From: Bacteroidota bacterium
Lineage (GTDB): Bacteria > Bacteroidota > Bacteroidia > Bacteroidales > F082
Direction of reading: 5' to 3'
Length of the DNA: 64,000 nucleotides
Assembly: GCA_016715945.1 (NCBI GenBank)
Contig: JADJXJ010000003.1
Span: forward strand, 744,001-808,000
Numbering within the stretch: the stretch's first letter is position 1; each line of letters starts with the position of its first letter. The position numbers and the translations under genes were made by a program. The notes under the pieces were generated by a model. It searched no databases and was not told the DNA's origin. It saw only the letters and a list, made by a program, of their open reading frames with translations. Shown here piece by piece: positions 1 to 7,142 of this stretch.

Positions 1-615
1 GTGCTTCAAACCGATGGTTATGCAGCATACAACGGATTAAGACTCAAAGGCCATATCTTGCAACTTGCCTGCATGGCACATGCCAGACGCAATTTTGAAA
101 AGGCATTGGATAACGACAGCCAACGGGCTGAAACTGCCCTGTTGCTTATAGGCAAGCTATACCAGATTGAGCGCATGGCAAAAGAGAATCACCTGAACCA
201 TGATGAGATAAAAATCCTCAGACAGCAACAGGCCCAACCTGTGGCTTGAGCAGTTGCATCGGTGGCTCAGTGAGCAACATGCCTGTGTCTTGCCCAAAGC
301 GCCATTGGCCAGGCCATCACTTACATGTTGACCCTTTGGCCAAGACTGATAAGATACCTCGATGACGGACGATATCAAATGGACAACAACCTGATTGAAA
401 ACACCATACGTCCTGTAGCCCTTGGCCGAAAAAACTATCTGTTTGCAGGCTCGCATGAGGGAGCAAAGCGCGCAGCCATGATTTATTCCTTGTTAGCCAC
501 TTGCAAACTCAATGAAGTAGAACCTTTTGGCTGGCTCAGCCATACCCTCGAGGTACTTCCAGACCACCCGGCCAACCAACTGTACAAACTACTCCCAATA
601 AAAAATCCAAAATAA
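1..615 (+). pseudogene. IS66-family transposase (TnpC), 3' part, frameshifted
   Basis: The translation shows the IS66 DDE-transposase C-terminal core: a TDGYAAY motif at the start, CMAHARR, then DNNLIENTIRPVALGRKN and YLFAGSHEGAKRAAMIYSL, which carries the last catalytic Glu. The reading frame breaks twice. Frame 1 stops at 247-249. The protein continues in frame 2 from about 242 (WLEQLHRWLSEQH) and returns to frame 1 near 306-325 (QAITYML). The two shifts cancel, but the gene as read cannot give a full-length enzyme unless frameshifting occurs or the sequence carries two indel errors. The 5' part is outside the window. Confidence 0.85.
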
Positions 616-645
616 CAAGCAACACGCTCGTGGCCGAAGGGTTAC
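1..645 (+). mobile_element. IS66-family insertion sequence, right-hand part
   Basis: The transposase C-terminal region runs in from the left edge. The element appears to end at 645, where the plus strand reads ...cgaagggttac. The reverse complement starts GTAACCC, and IS66-family terminal repeats typically start GTAA. The next base belongs to the sppA coding region on the minus strand, so the junction falls inside that gene. The left end, accessory genes (tnpA, tnpB) and target duplication lie outside the window. If the target duplication is 8 bp, as is usual for IS66, its copy here would be 646-653 (agttcatc). Confidence 0.75.
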
Positions 646-1388
646 AGTTCATCCGCATAACGGTTCAGATCGTTGACGCTGATGTTCCGGCTGGCGCTGA
701 TTTTTTCGAGGTAGTTGGCCCAGTTGGTGCCCAGAATCTTCTCCATCTGCTCGCGGTTGGCTTCGCTCATCTTATCGAGCATCAGGGGCTCAACCGCACT
801 TTTGTATTTGTTGTTCGGACCACGGATAATTTGTGGCTCCACTTCCAGTTTGGCCAGCATATTCTTCAGAAAAGTAAGCTGAGCGATCATGCCTTTGAAC
901 ATCAGGCTACCGTCGGGGTTCATATACACCTCGTCGGCAAGGCTGGCCAGGTAATAGGCCGACTGGCTGTAGGTTTCGCCGTAACTAATAATAAACTTTC
1001 CCGACTCTTTGAATTCGAGCAGCTTATTGCGTATCTCTTCCAGATTTGCCATGCCGGCATCCACAGTGCCAAGCTCCATAAAAATACCGGCAATGTTCGG
1101 GTCGGTTTTAGCTTTGTCAATATTGGCAAGAATATCATTCAGGCCAATGCTTTGAGTTGGCTTGAACGACATAAAGTCAAAGTTCTGGAAGGGGTCTTTT
1201 GCGCTTCGGTCCGGAATGGGTGCATCAAACCTGATGTAAAGCACAGTGTTTTCTTTCAGTTTTACGGCTTGTTTCTCGGCAGTTGATATCAGCGCCGACA
1301 AAATGCCCGCAAAGACGAAAAAAAGGAACAAAAACGATAAGATGGTGCCTGTGAACGAGGCAAGCAGAAATTTGAAGAATTGTTTCAT
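642..1388 (-). pseudogene. sppA: signal peptide peptidase SppA (67K type), truncated by IS66
   Basis: The 248-residue product matches the N-terminal half of 67K-type SppA, a membrane-anchored Ser/Lys protease of about 590 residues that degrades cleaved signal peptides. It has one hydrophobic anchor at about residues 5-35, then the SppA fold with GETYSQSAYYLASLADEV and KYKSAVEP. The Lys in KSAVEP corresponds to the general-base Lys of E. coli SppA. The nucleophilic Ser lies in the C-terminal half, which is missing. The stop codon is the first TAA of the IS66 terminal GTAA, so the insertion ends the frame after ...NRYADEL. The start at 1388 (MKQFFKF) was preferred to an in-frame codon at 1421 because it begins the signal anchor. 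Probably inactive; the other half should lie to the left of the element. Confidence 0.85.
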
Positions 1389-1418
1389 GGGTTTGGTATT
1401 TGTGTTGTGAACCAGCTT

Positions 1419-1426
1419 CAAAAATA
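1419..1426 (-). promoter_or_regulatory. putative -7 element for sppA
   Basis: The minus strand reads TATTTTTG, an exact match to the Bacteroidota TAnnTTTG element, 30 bp before the sppA start codon. No TTG lies at the expected 19-21 bp spacing upstream, so only half of the promoter is recognised. Confidence 0.35.
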
Positions 1427-1641
1427 GTGCAATAATTGAAACAAAACTGATTTACAGGGTATTGTAATTGTTAAACAATCATTTTCAATATGCTGGCTGT
1501 ACGATCTGACACAGCATATGCACGAAAACGGACAGGCTGGTGAATTGAACAGCAAACTGTGAAAAAATAATCGTACAGGTTCTGGAATTTGCTTGAAAAA
1601 TGACCGATTTTTGACGGCCGAAGCTGATCTCAAATTTACCT

Positions 1642-2397
1642 ATGACGAAGCTTGTTTTGCGTTCGGCCTTGCTTGCGGCCTGCATTGCGTTAATGCCATC
1701 AGATATTGGTGCAGGGCTGAACAATCCGCCAACCGACAGCAGGACACGCATGGTAAGTCATGGACTGGCATTGCCTTCAGGCTTCGACCTGCCGGAGCCA
1801 GAGCCGGTGGTTACGTATTATATCGACCACACCAAAGTATTCCCGAATCCAAAAAGCTTCGAAAAACCAAGCGACATCATGTCGAAAGGGCAGTTGCCCA
1901 AAAACAGGCTGGTGAGTTTCCTGTGGATGCACAATCCTTCCGTTAAACTGGAGTATGCAGAGCGTCTGGCCGATGCGTATGTGCGTGAGGCGGCCCAGGA
2001 AGGTGTAAACCATGATATTGCTTTTGTGCAAATGTGTCTCGAAACGGGGTTTTTGCGTTTCGACGGGGATGTCAGAGCTTCCCAGAACAATTTTTGTGGC
2101 CTCGGGGCTACCGGTAATGGTGAGCCGGGCATGAGCTTTGCCACGCTCGAAGAAGGGGTGAGGGCACACATCCAGCACCTGAAAGCGTATGCATCCACCG
2201 AAAATCTTAACAATCCGCCGGTGGCCAGCAGGATTGGCATGGTGAAACGGGGTGTCGCGCCAAGTTTTCATCAGCTCACCGGCCGATGGGCAACCGATCC
2301 GCTTTATGGCAAAAAAATCGATCTGTTGCTTTCCAGGATTTACGACGGAGCTACTCCTGAGCCTGTCCGCCGCAAAACATCCATACTTTTCGACTAA
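1642..2397 (+). CDS. glucosaminidase-domain protein (peptidoglycan hydrolase)
   Basis: This 251-residue protein has an N-terminal hydrophobic stretch (residues 4-24, a probable signal peptide) and a C-terminal glucosaminidase (GH73-like) domain. The domain shows YVREAAQEGVNHDIAFVQMC, then LETGFLRF, with the Glu at the place of the catalytic Glu of this family, followed by NNFCGLGA, a typical GH73 signature. It probably cleaves the glycan backbone of peptidoglycan in the periplasm. It has no LysM or SH3 binding domain, unlike the second glucosaminidase at 62095. The gene stands alone between sppA and folK. The exact cleavage specificity cannot be read from sequence. Confidence 0.8.
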   Translation: MTKLVLRSALLAACIALMPSDIGAGLNNPPTDSRTRMVSHGLALPSGFDLPEPEPVVTYYIDHTKVFPNPKSFEKPSDIMSKGQLPKNRLVSFLWMHNPSVKLEYAERLADAYVREAAQEGVNHDIAFVQMCLETGFLRFDGDVRASQNNFCGLGATGNGEPGMSFATLEEGVRAHIQHLKAYASTENLNNPPVASRIGMVKRGVAPSFHQLTGRWATDPLYGKKIDLLLSRIYDGATPEPVRRKTSILFD

Positions 2398-2436
2398 ATC
2401 TCTCCTTTTGTTTGTAACTCACATCCCGTGCACTGG

Positions 2437-2465
2437 TTTGCTTTAGGCGCTTAGCCTTAAATTTG
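2437..2465 (+). promoter_or_regulatory. putative promoter for folK and the kinase gene
   Basis: TTTG at 2437-2440 and TAAATTTG at 2458-2465 match the Bacteroidota -33 and -7 elements, with a slightly short 17 bp gap. The folK ATG at 2472 starts only 6 bp after the -7 element, so transcription would begin at or next to the start codon. Confidence 0.45.
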
Positions 2466-2471
2466 CGCCCG

Positions 2472-2969
2472 ATGAAATTGCAGGAAGCATATATCCTATT
2501 GGGCACAAATCTTGGGCTGAAGGAAGAGGCGATTCAAACTGCAAAAGAGTTGCTGATCAGGGCATTAGGCGAACCTAAAATGCAATCGGCACTCTATGCC
2601 TCCAAAAGCTGGGGATTTGACGGGCCTGATTTCCTAAACCAGTTGCTTGTTTTTTTTACCGGTTTATCCCCTTTCGAGGTACTGGATATTGCGCTGGATA
2701 TCGAGAAAGCTATGGGGCGCATTCGCCTGCCCGGACAAGGATACACCAGCCGGAACATCGATATCGACCTGCTTTACTTTGGGACCACCGTTATGCACCA
2801 TCCCAGGCTCACCCTGCCGCATCCACGCCTGCACCTACGGCGCTTTGTGCTTATGCCGCTTGCAGAACTTGCTCCGAATATGGTTCACCCCCGGCTTGGT
2901 CTGACCCACAACATGCTACTGGCCAGACTCGACGATCAAAGCCCGGTCTGGGTACATCATAACTCTTAA
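2472..2969 (+). CDS. folK: 6-hydroxymethyl-7,8-dihydropterin pyrophosphokinase
   Basis: HPPK transfers pyrophosphate from ATP to 6-hydroxymethyl-7,8-dihydropterin in folate synthesis. The 165-residue product has the family's normal length. It starts with the strand AYILLGTNLG and carries KSWGFDGPDFLNQLLVF and the signature RNIDIDLLYFG, whose Asp residues bind Mg2+, then HPRLHLRRFVLMPLAELAP. Translation was set to start at ATG 2472; an in-frame TTG at 2463 lies inside the putative -7 element. The gene is separated by 2 bp from the deoxynucleoside kinase gene and is probably cotranscribed with it. No folP or folB is in the window. Confidence 0.93.
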   Translation: MKLQEAYILLGTNLGLKEEAIQTAKELLIRALGEPKMQSALYASKSWGFDGPDFLNQLLVFFTGLSPFEVLDIALDIEKAMGRIRLPGQGYTSRNIDIDLLYFGTTVMHHPRLTLPHPRLHLRRFVLMPLAELAPNMVHPRLGLTHNMLLARLDDQSPVWVHHNS

Positions 2970-2971
2970 AA

Positions 2972-3622
2972 ATGGTCCCGATGATCGAAATCCCATACAG
3001 TTTCATTGCTATCGAAGGTACCATTGGTGCTGGTAAGACTTCCCTGGCCACACGAATGGCGTCCGACTTCAATGGCAAACTCATCTTGGAACAGTTCGAG
3101 GACAATGCCTTTTTGCCAAAGTTTTATGCCGAACCCGAGAAGTATGCCTTTCCGCTCGAAATGTCGTTTATGGCCTCGCGTTTTCAGCAGCTGAAAGACC
3201 AGCTTGGCAGCCTCGATTTGTTCAGAAACTTTATCATCTCGGACTACTACATTGCCAAGTCACTTGTTTTTGCCCAAAAAACCCTGCAACCCGACGAGTT
3301 CAGTCTGTTCAAACGATTCTTCTACCTCATCAATCCCTCGCTGCCCCGACCTGACTTGCTGGTCTATCTCTACCTTCCAGTAGAAAAACTGCAGGAAAAT
3401 ATTCGCAAACGGGGCCGGAGCTATGAGCAACACATCAAGGATGAATACCTCGAAGGCATCCAAACCGGATATTTCGACTTTATCCGCCAGCAAACTGATA
3501 TGCGCATTTTGCTCCTGGATACGAGCAAGCTCGATTTTGTGGCCAACGAACATCATTATCAGGCAATCGTTGATGTCATTTTCAGGAAGTATCCTGCCGG
3601 CATTCATCGGTTTACATTTTAG
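2972..3622 (+). CDS. deoxynucleoside kinase family protein
   Basis: This 216-residue protein belongs to the dCK/dGK (dNK) family, which phosphorylates deoxynucleosides for nucleotide salvage. It starts with IEIPYSFIAIEGTIGAGKTS, containing the P-loop GTIGAGKT. It continues with a LEQFEDN segment, SDYYIAKS at the DRS-type position of the family, and an Arg-rich lid (IRKRGRSYEQHI) that closes over ATP. Substrate choice (dA, dG or others) cannot be told from sequence. The gene follows folK by 2 bp, a pairing that is common in Bacteroidota. A second ATG at 2981 is also possible. A bidirectional terminator lies about 150 bp downstream. Confidence 0.88.
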   Translation: MVPMIEIPYSFIAIEGTIGAGKTSLATRMASDFNGKLILEQFEDNAFLPKFYAEPEKYAFPLEMSFMASRFQQLKDQLGSLDLFRNFIISDYYIAKSLVFAQKTLQPDEFSLFKRFFYLINPSLPRPDLLVYLYLPVEKLQENIRKRGRSYEQHIKDEYLEGIQTGYFDFIRQQTDMRILLLDTSKLDFVANEHHYQAIVDVIFRKYPAGIHRFTF

Positions 3623-3632
3623 GCGGCATAGT

Positions 3633-3746
3633 ATGAGGCTTTCAATAGAAGAGTTCCTGTACCTTATCGGGGCAAAAGCGAGCCTGTTCTCCCACCTTAT
3701 CCTGCGCCCAATAGTTACCCTGCGGGAATGCCTCCCTGACCGTTGA
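3633..3746 (+). CDS. possible small ORF, 37 residues, unrecognised
   Basis: An ATG ten bases after the kinase stop opens a 37-residue frame (MRLSIEEFLYLIGAK...). The first 15 residues look protein-like. The remainder contains no recognisable motif, and another frame over 3669-3725 reads as a Pro-rich tail, so this may be the remnant of a gene. No promoter or ribosome site was seen. It may not be real. Confidence 0.15.
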   Translation: MRLSIEEFLYLIGAKASLFSHLILRPIVTLRECLPDR

Positions 3747-3773
3747 TGGCCGGAATTGATGAGATGCCAAAAC

Positions 3774-3811
3774 AAAAAAGGCTGCCTCACTTCTGAGACA
3801 GCCTCTTTTTG
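3774..3811. terminator. bidirectional terminator
   Basis: AGGCTG-C-CTCA (3779-3789) pairs with TGAG-A-CAGCCT (3794-3804) with one mismatch, with an A-run on the left and a T-run on the right. It lies between the convergent kinase (+) and OmpA (-) genes. Confidence 0.75.
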
Positions 3812-3827
3812 TTATCAAAGGTTGTTA

Positions 3828-6302
3828 TTACTTCACGATTGCCTGGAAATCAGGTTCGTTGAAGAACTTGATGAATTCACGATCCCATTTGGCTGTGTTC
3901 TTGTAGCTGCCATCCTGTTCAATGGCCTTCATGAGGTTGCTGTACAGATAAGCGCTGTCGTTGGTGCGTGCACCGATGATGGCTTTTAGGTACGAGGCGC
4001 TTGCCGAAGCCGGAGCACAATCGAGGGTGGCCTTGGCGGCTGCATAATCCTTGTTGAGCAGCTGGGCAAGTCCGAGGTTATAGTCACACTTTTTTGCGCT
4101 CATCAGGCTGATGGCCCTGGCATAATCGCCTTTGTAGATATTCACAATTCCCATGTTGTAATCCACATCAGCTCCGAGGTCTTTTGCCTTTTTCAGGTTC
4201 TTTTCTGCTTCGGCAAAGTTGCGCTCAACAATGTTCAGCACAGCCATGTTGTTGTAAACGATTGGCGACTTTTGGGCCATTGGCATTGCTTTCTCGAGCA
4301 GTTTTTTGGATTCGGCATAGTTACCCAGTTGGAATTCGATCTCAGCCAGGTTCATGACCACGCGGGCGCATTTAGGATGGAGTTCCATGCCACTGGTGTA
4401 GATCATTTTCCTTGTTTTCAGGTCGTTGGTGAGGGTGGCTGCATAAAGCAGTTCTTCGAGGGTCAGCTGTGCCGGATCGGCAGTGGACAGACGGGCAATT
4501 TCCTCATCAGTTTTCTTAGGTTCGAAAGTATTGATGGTGATGATGCTGCGGCGCAGGGGCTGCAGGATCTCGTTTTCGATCTCAGGATAGATGAGGATCA
4601 TATTGCGGATTTCCTGTTCGCGCTGTTCGGGAGCTGCCGAACGGATGACGTTGAGGATGGCATTCTTGTCTTTGAGGTTCGATGCCTCTACAGCAGCCAT
4701 GAAGCCATTCCAGTCGGGGCCGTTGGCGCTGGTTTCAAATTTTAGCTCGTTCAGATTATTGAAAGCCATGCCATGGTTGCGGTTGCGCAGGAGCTGACGA
4801 ATAACCCCTTCCATGTGTTCCCTGGCGGTACGAGCGCGGTTGGCTGAAAGGTTATTGTTGAAGGTTTCTTCACCTTCAGGCGATGCCCAGCCGGCGATGG
4901 TGATGTCTTTCACCTCCCATCCTTTTTGTATATGCTGAGTCACTTCACTTAAAGCTTTGCGGTTTTCTTCCTTGCGGTTGAGAGGCAGGTTCCAGTTGAG
5001 GTTGAACAGATTTACCTGATAGTAAATGTGTGCAACATCGGAAACGATGGTCACTTTTTCGTAACGGTCTTTTGCAACCAGTGTACGTGGCTTATCTTCA
5101 ATGCGTTTGGAAGTGTAAACTACACCATCGGCGAGTTTAACCTGCGGGGCGGCGAAGAATTTTTCGTTTTGCATCACCTGTTCGCGGGAGGTGTGTACGA
5201 TGGTTTTGGCAGGATAGATAAGCGGGGCGACTACCAGCTCGCTGACGTTCATCTTGGGGTCGTATGGAATCTTGTCTTTGTAAGTGAAGCTGCCGCCATT
5301 GGCCCAGCTGATCAGCTGTCCTTCGCCGATCACCGACTCACCCTTGAAGTTGATGGGCTTGAGTGCCACCGAACCACCGTCGTAAGTAAGCACAGGAGTA
5401 AAGTTCATTGCGGCATTCTTGCGGAAGTATTTCGGAGGGAAGGTGCCTTTGATGGTAATTTCAACCGAGTCGCCGCGCTCTTCCAGCGGATTCGGCATGG
5501 TTTCGAGGCTTACCTGGCCAAAGTTGTTCACCATGCTTTTCACACTGTTGCTGATGAATTTGTAGCGCAAACCCACGTTGAAGTGTGCAAACATATCGTT
5601 TTCAACTGTGCCTTCACGGCGCTGACCAAAATCAGTATCTCTGAACGCGTCCATGCGGTCGCTGTCCACGAAGTTGAAGGTGTAATTGGCGTAGATATCT
5701 GTCTTTTCGGTAACCCTAAAGTTAAAGTCAGCACCTATGGGCAGGGTGAGCGCAGAAGCACGGTTGCCCATCCAGCCTTTTTCCGGAGTGTTGGAAGCGT
5801 ATCCTACTTCCTGCAGGAAGGCGCCGGTGGTCAGGTCAATTGCTCTTGCCCTGAAATTTGTTTGTCCGAAACCAATGTGCGGGGCAAATGTGAACAGCCT
5901 GTCGGGATTGTATCCCCAGATTGCGTTCACGAGGTTGAACGATAGGTTGAGGTTGAACTGGATGTGATCGCCTTCGGAGAGTTTGGCGTTGCGCCAGTCT
6001 TTTTCACCACCAAACCGACCGGCACCAGCCCGGCCAAAAGCACCAAACAATGGTGAGAACTGATAGCCCAGGCCGAGGTTACCGTTTAGCTTGTAATAAC
6101 GGGGGTCGGGGGCAAAACCGTACTGATTGAGGTCGCCATGAAAAAGACTGAGGCCGGCGTCGCCAATCAGATACAGATGCTTGTCGAAAGCAGGATTGCC
6201 TGTGCCTTTCTTTGTTTTATCCTGCTGAGCAAAAAGCAGGGCAGGCAAAAGCGCAAACAGCAAAACCAAAACGATACCCGGGCGTAACTGTTTCTTGTTC
6301 AT
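3828..6302 (-). CDS. OmpA-family outer-membrane protein with TPR region
   Basis: This large envelope protein (824 residues) has several parts. It begins with a signal peptide (about 1-25, ending LLFAQ). Next is an N-terminal region rich in Gly and aromatic residues (about 40-265, for example NLGLGYQFSPLFGAFGRAGAG) that resembles an outer-membrane beta-barrel. A middle region follows, then an OmpA-like peptidoglycan-binding domain around residues 420-500 with AGWASPEGEETFNNNLSANR and RART. The C-terminal 200 residues are tetratricopeptide-like (NLAEIEFQLGNYAESKKLLE and related repeats). It probably links the outer membrane to peptidoglycan and docks partners through the TPRs. It is monocistronic, with its own strong-looking promoter and a shared terminator. 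The exact role is unknown. Confidence 0.8.
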   Translation of the reverse strand: MNKKQLRPGIVLVLLFALLPALLFAQQDKTKKGTGNPAFDKHLYLIGDAGLSLFHGDLNQYGFAPDPRYYKLNGNLGLGYQFSPLFGAFGRAGAGRFGGEKDWRNAKLSEGDHIQFNLNLSFNLVNAIWGYNPDRLFTFAPHIGFGQTNFRARAIDLTTGAFLQEVGYASNTPEKGWMGNRASALTLPIGADFNFRVTEKTDIYANYTFNFVDSDRMDAFRDTDFGQRREGTVENDMFAHFNVGLRYKFISNSVKSMVNNFGQVSLETMPNPLEERGDSVEITIKGTFPPKYFRKNAAMNFTPVLTYDGGSVALKPINFKGESVIGEGQLISWANGGSFTYKDKIPYDPKMNVSELVVAPLIYPAKTIVHTSREQVMQNEKFFAAPQVKLADGVVYTSKRIEDKPRTLVAKDRYEKVTIVSDVAHIYYQVNLFNLNWNLPLNRKEENRKALSEVTQHIQKGWEVKDITIAGWASPEGEETFNNNLSANRARTAREHMEGVIRQLLRNRNHGMAFNNLNELKFETSANGPDWNGFMAAVEASNLKDKNAILNVIRSAAPEQREQEIRNMILIYPEIENEILQPLRRSIITINTFEPKKTDEEIARLSTADPAQLTLEELLYAATLTNDLKTRKMIYTSGMELHPKCARVVMNLAEIEFQLGNYAESKKLLEKAMPMAQKSPIVYNNMAVLNIVERNFAEAEKNLKKAKDLGADVDYNMGIVNIYKGDYARAISLMSAKKCDYNLGLAQLLNKDYAAAKATLDCAPASASASYLKAIIGARTNDSAYLYSNLMKAIEQDGSYKNTAKWDREFIKFFNEPDFQAIVK

Positions 6303-6371
6303 AAGTGTTGATTTGATTTGTTATGATTCGTTGAGTTAATCTCCGAATTTTAAAATACATATAAATTGTGA

Positions 6372-6401
6372 CAAAAATAGGTAAAAAGCGCTGCTTTACA
6401 A
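6372..6401 (-). promoter_or_regulatory. Bacteroidota-type promoter of the OmpA/TPR gene
   Basis: On the minus strand TTG (6399-6401), a 19 bp gap and TATTTTTG (6372-6379) match the TTTG/TAnnTTTG consensus. The -7 element is 69 bp before the start codon, leaving an AT-rich leader of about 60 nt. Confidence 0.65.
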
Positions 6402-6514
6402 GCGGTTTATGTTTTTTTTTAGATTATCAAAAAAAATCTTGAACTAAAGAGCAAGTGTAAAAAAAACATGAAGTCAATCACAAATCTCTCTGGGGTTTTA
6501 TTCATGAGAATTCA

Positions 6515-7048
6515 TTATTTCTTGTCGAGATGTGTCAGATTGAAAAGGTGCCAGAAAACAATACCTGCACAAACGCTTACGTTCAGGCTGTGTTTGGTGC
6601 CTGCCTGGGGCAATTCCACCGCACGCTGGCACCATTGCAGGGCAGCATCCGACACCCCGTCAAGCTCGTTGCCAAAGACGAGCGCAACGGGTCTGCTGGG
6701 CGCAAAATCCTGTAATTTAATGCTTTGGTTTGTTTGTTCAACACAAACAATTTCATATCCCTCCGCGGCCAGCTGTTTCAGACAATCGGTTATTTGGGGA
6801 TAATAGTGCCATTCCACGGTTTCAGTGGCGCCGAGCGCGGTTTTATGAATCTCGCGATGCGGCGGACAGGCAGTGATGCCGCACAGATAGATTGCTTTTA
6901 GTGCAAAAGCATCCGCCGAGCGAAAAATGGAGCCCACATTGTGCAGCGAACGAATGTTGTCGAGCACGGCTACCGCCGGCATTTTTTCCAACCGGCGGAA
7001 TTGCTCTGCATCCGGTCTGCCCAGTTCTTCTGACGTAAGCTTGCGCAT
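6515..7048 (-). CDS. TrmH/SpoU-family RNA methyltransferase
   Basis: This 177-residue protein is a SPOUT-class enzyme that uses S-adenosylmethionine to methylate a ribose in tRNA or rRNA. The three family motifs are clear: LDNIRSLHNVGSIFRSADAF (motif 1 with the key Asn and Arg), LVFGNELDGVSD (motif 2) and VELPQAGTKHSLNVSVCAGI (motif 3, the AdoMet knot). It lacks the N-terminal substrate-binding extension of RlmB-type enzymes, so it is a minimal TrmH-like protein. The target nucleotide is unknown. It is transcribed divergently from mutS, with about 95 bp between the start codons. Confidence 0.88.
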   Translation of the reverse strand: MRKLTSEELGRPDAEQFRRLEKMPAVAVLDNIRSLHNVGSIFRSADAFALKAIYLCGITACPPHREIHKTALGATETVEWHYYPQITDCLKQLAAEGYEIVCVEQTNQSIKLQDFAPSRPVALVFGNELDGVSDAALQWCQRAVELPQAGTKHSLNVSVCAGIVFWHLFNLTHLDKK

Positions 7049-7103
7049 TCAGTTGAAATGTGTGGCAAAATTACGAAAGCAGGTGCATTCCCGGGCAATC
7101 TCC

Positions 7104-7111
7104 TATCTTTG
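7104..7111 (+). promoter_or_regulatory. putative -7 element for mutS
   Basis: TATCTTTG matches TAnnTTTG exactly, 31 bp before the mutS ATG. No convincing -33 TTG is visible. Confidence 0.4.
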
Positions 7112-7142
7112 TTGCCTGTCCGAAAATCGTTACGCTGTAAGT

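Noticed and set aside
6927..7142. Extended N-terminus of MutS
   Set aside because: It overlaps the start of the divergent methyltransferase gene, has no resemblance to MutS, and the family's usual start fits 7143.
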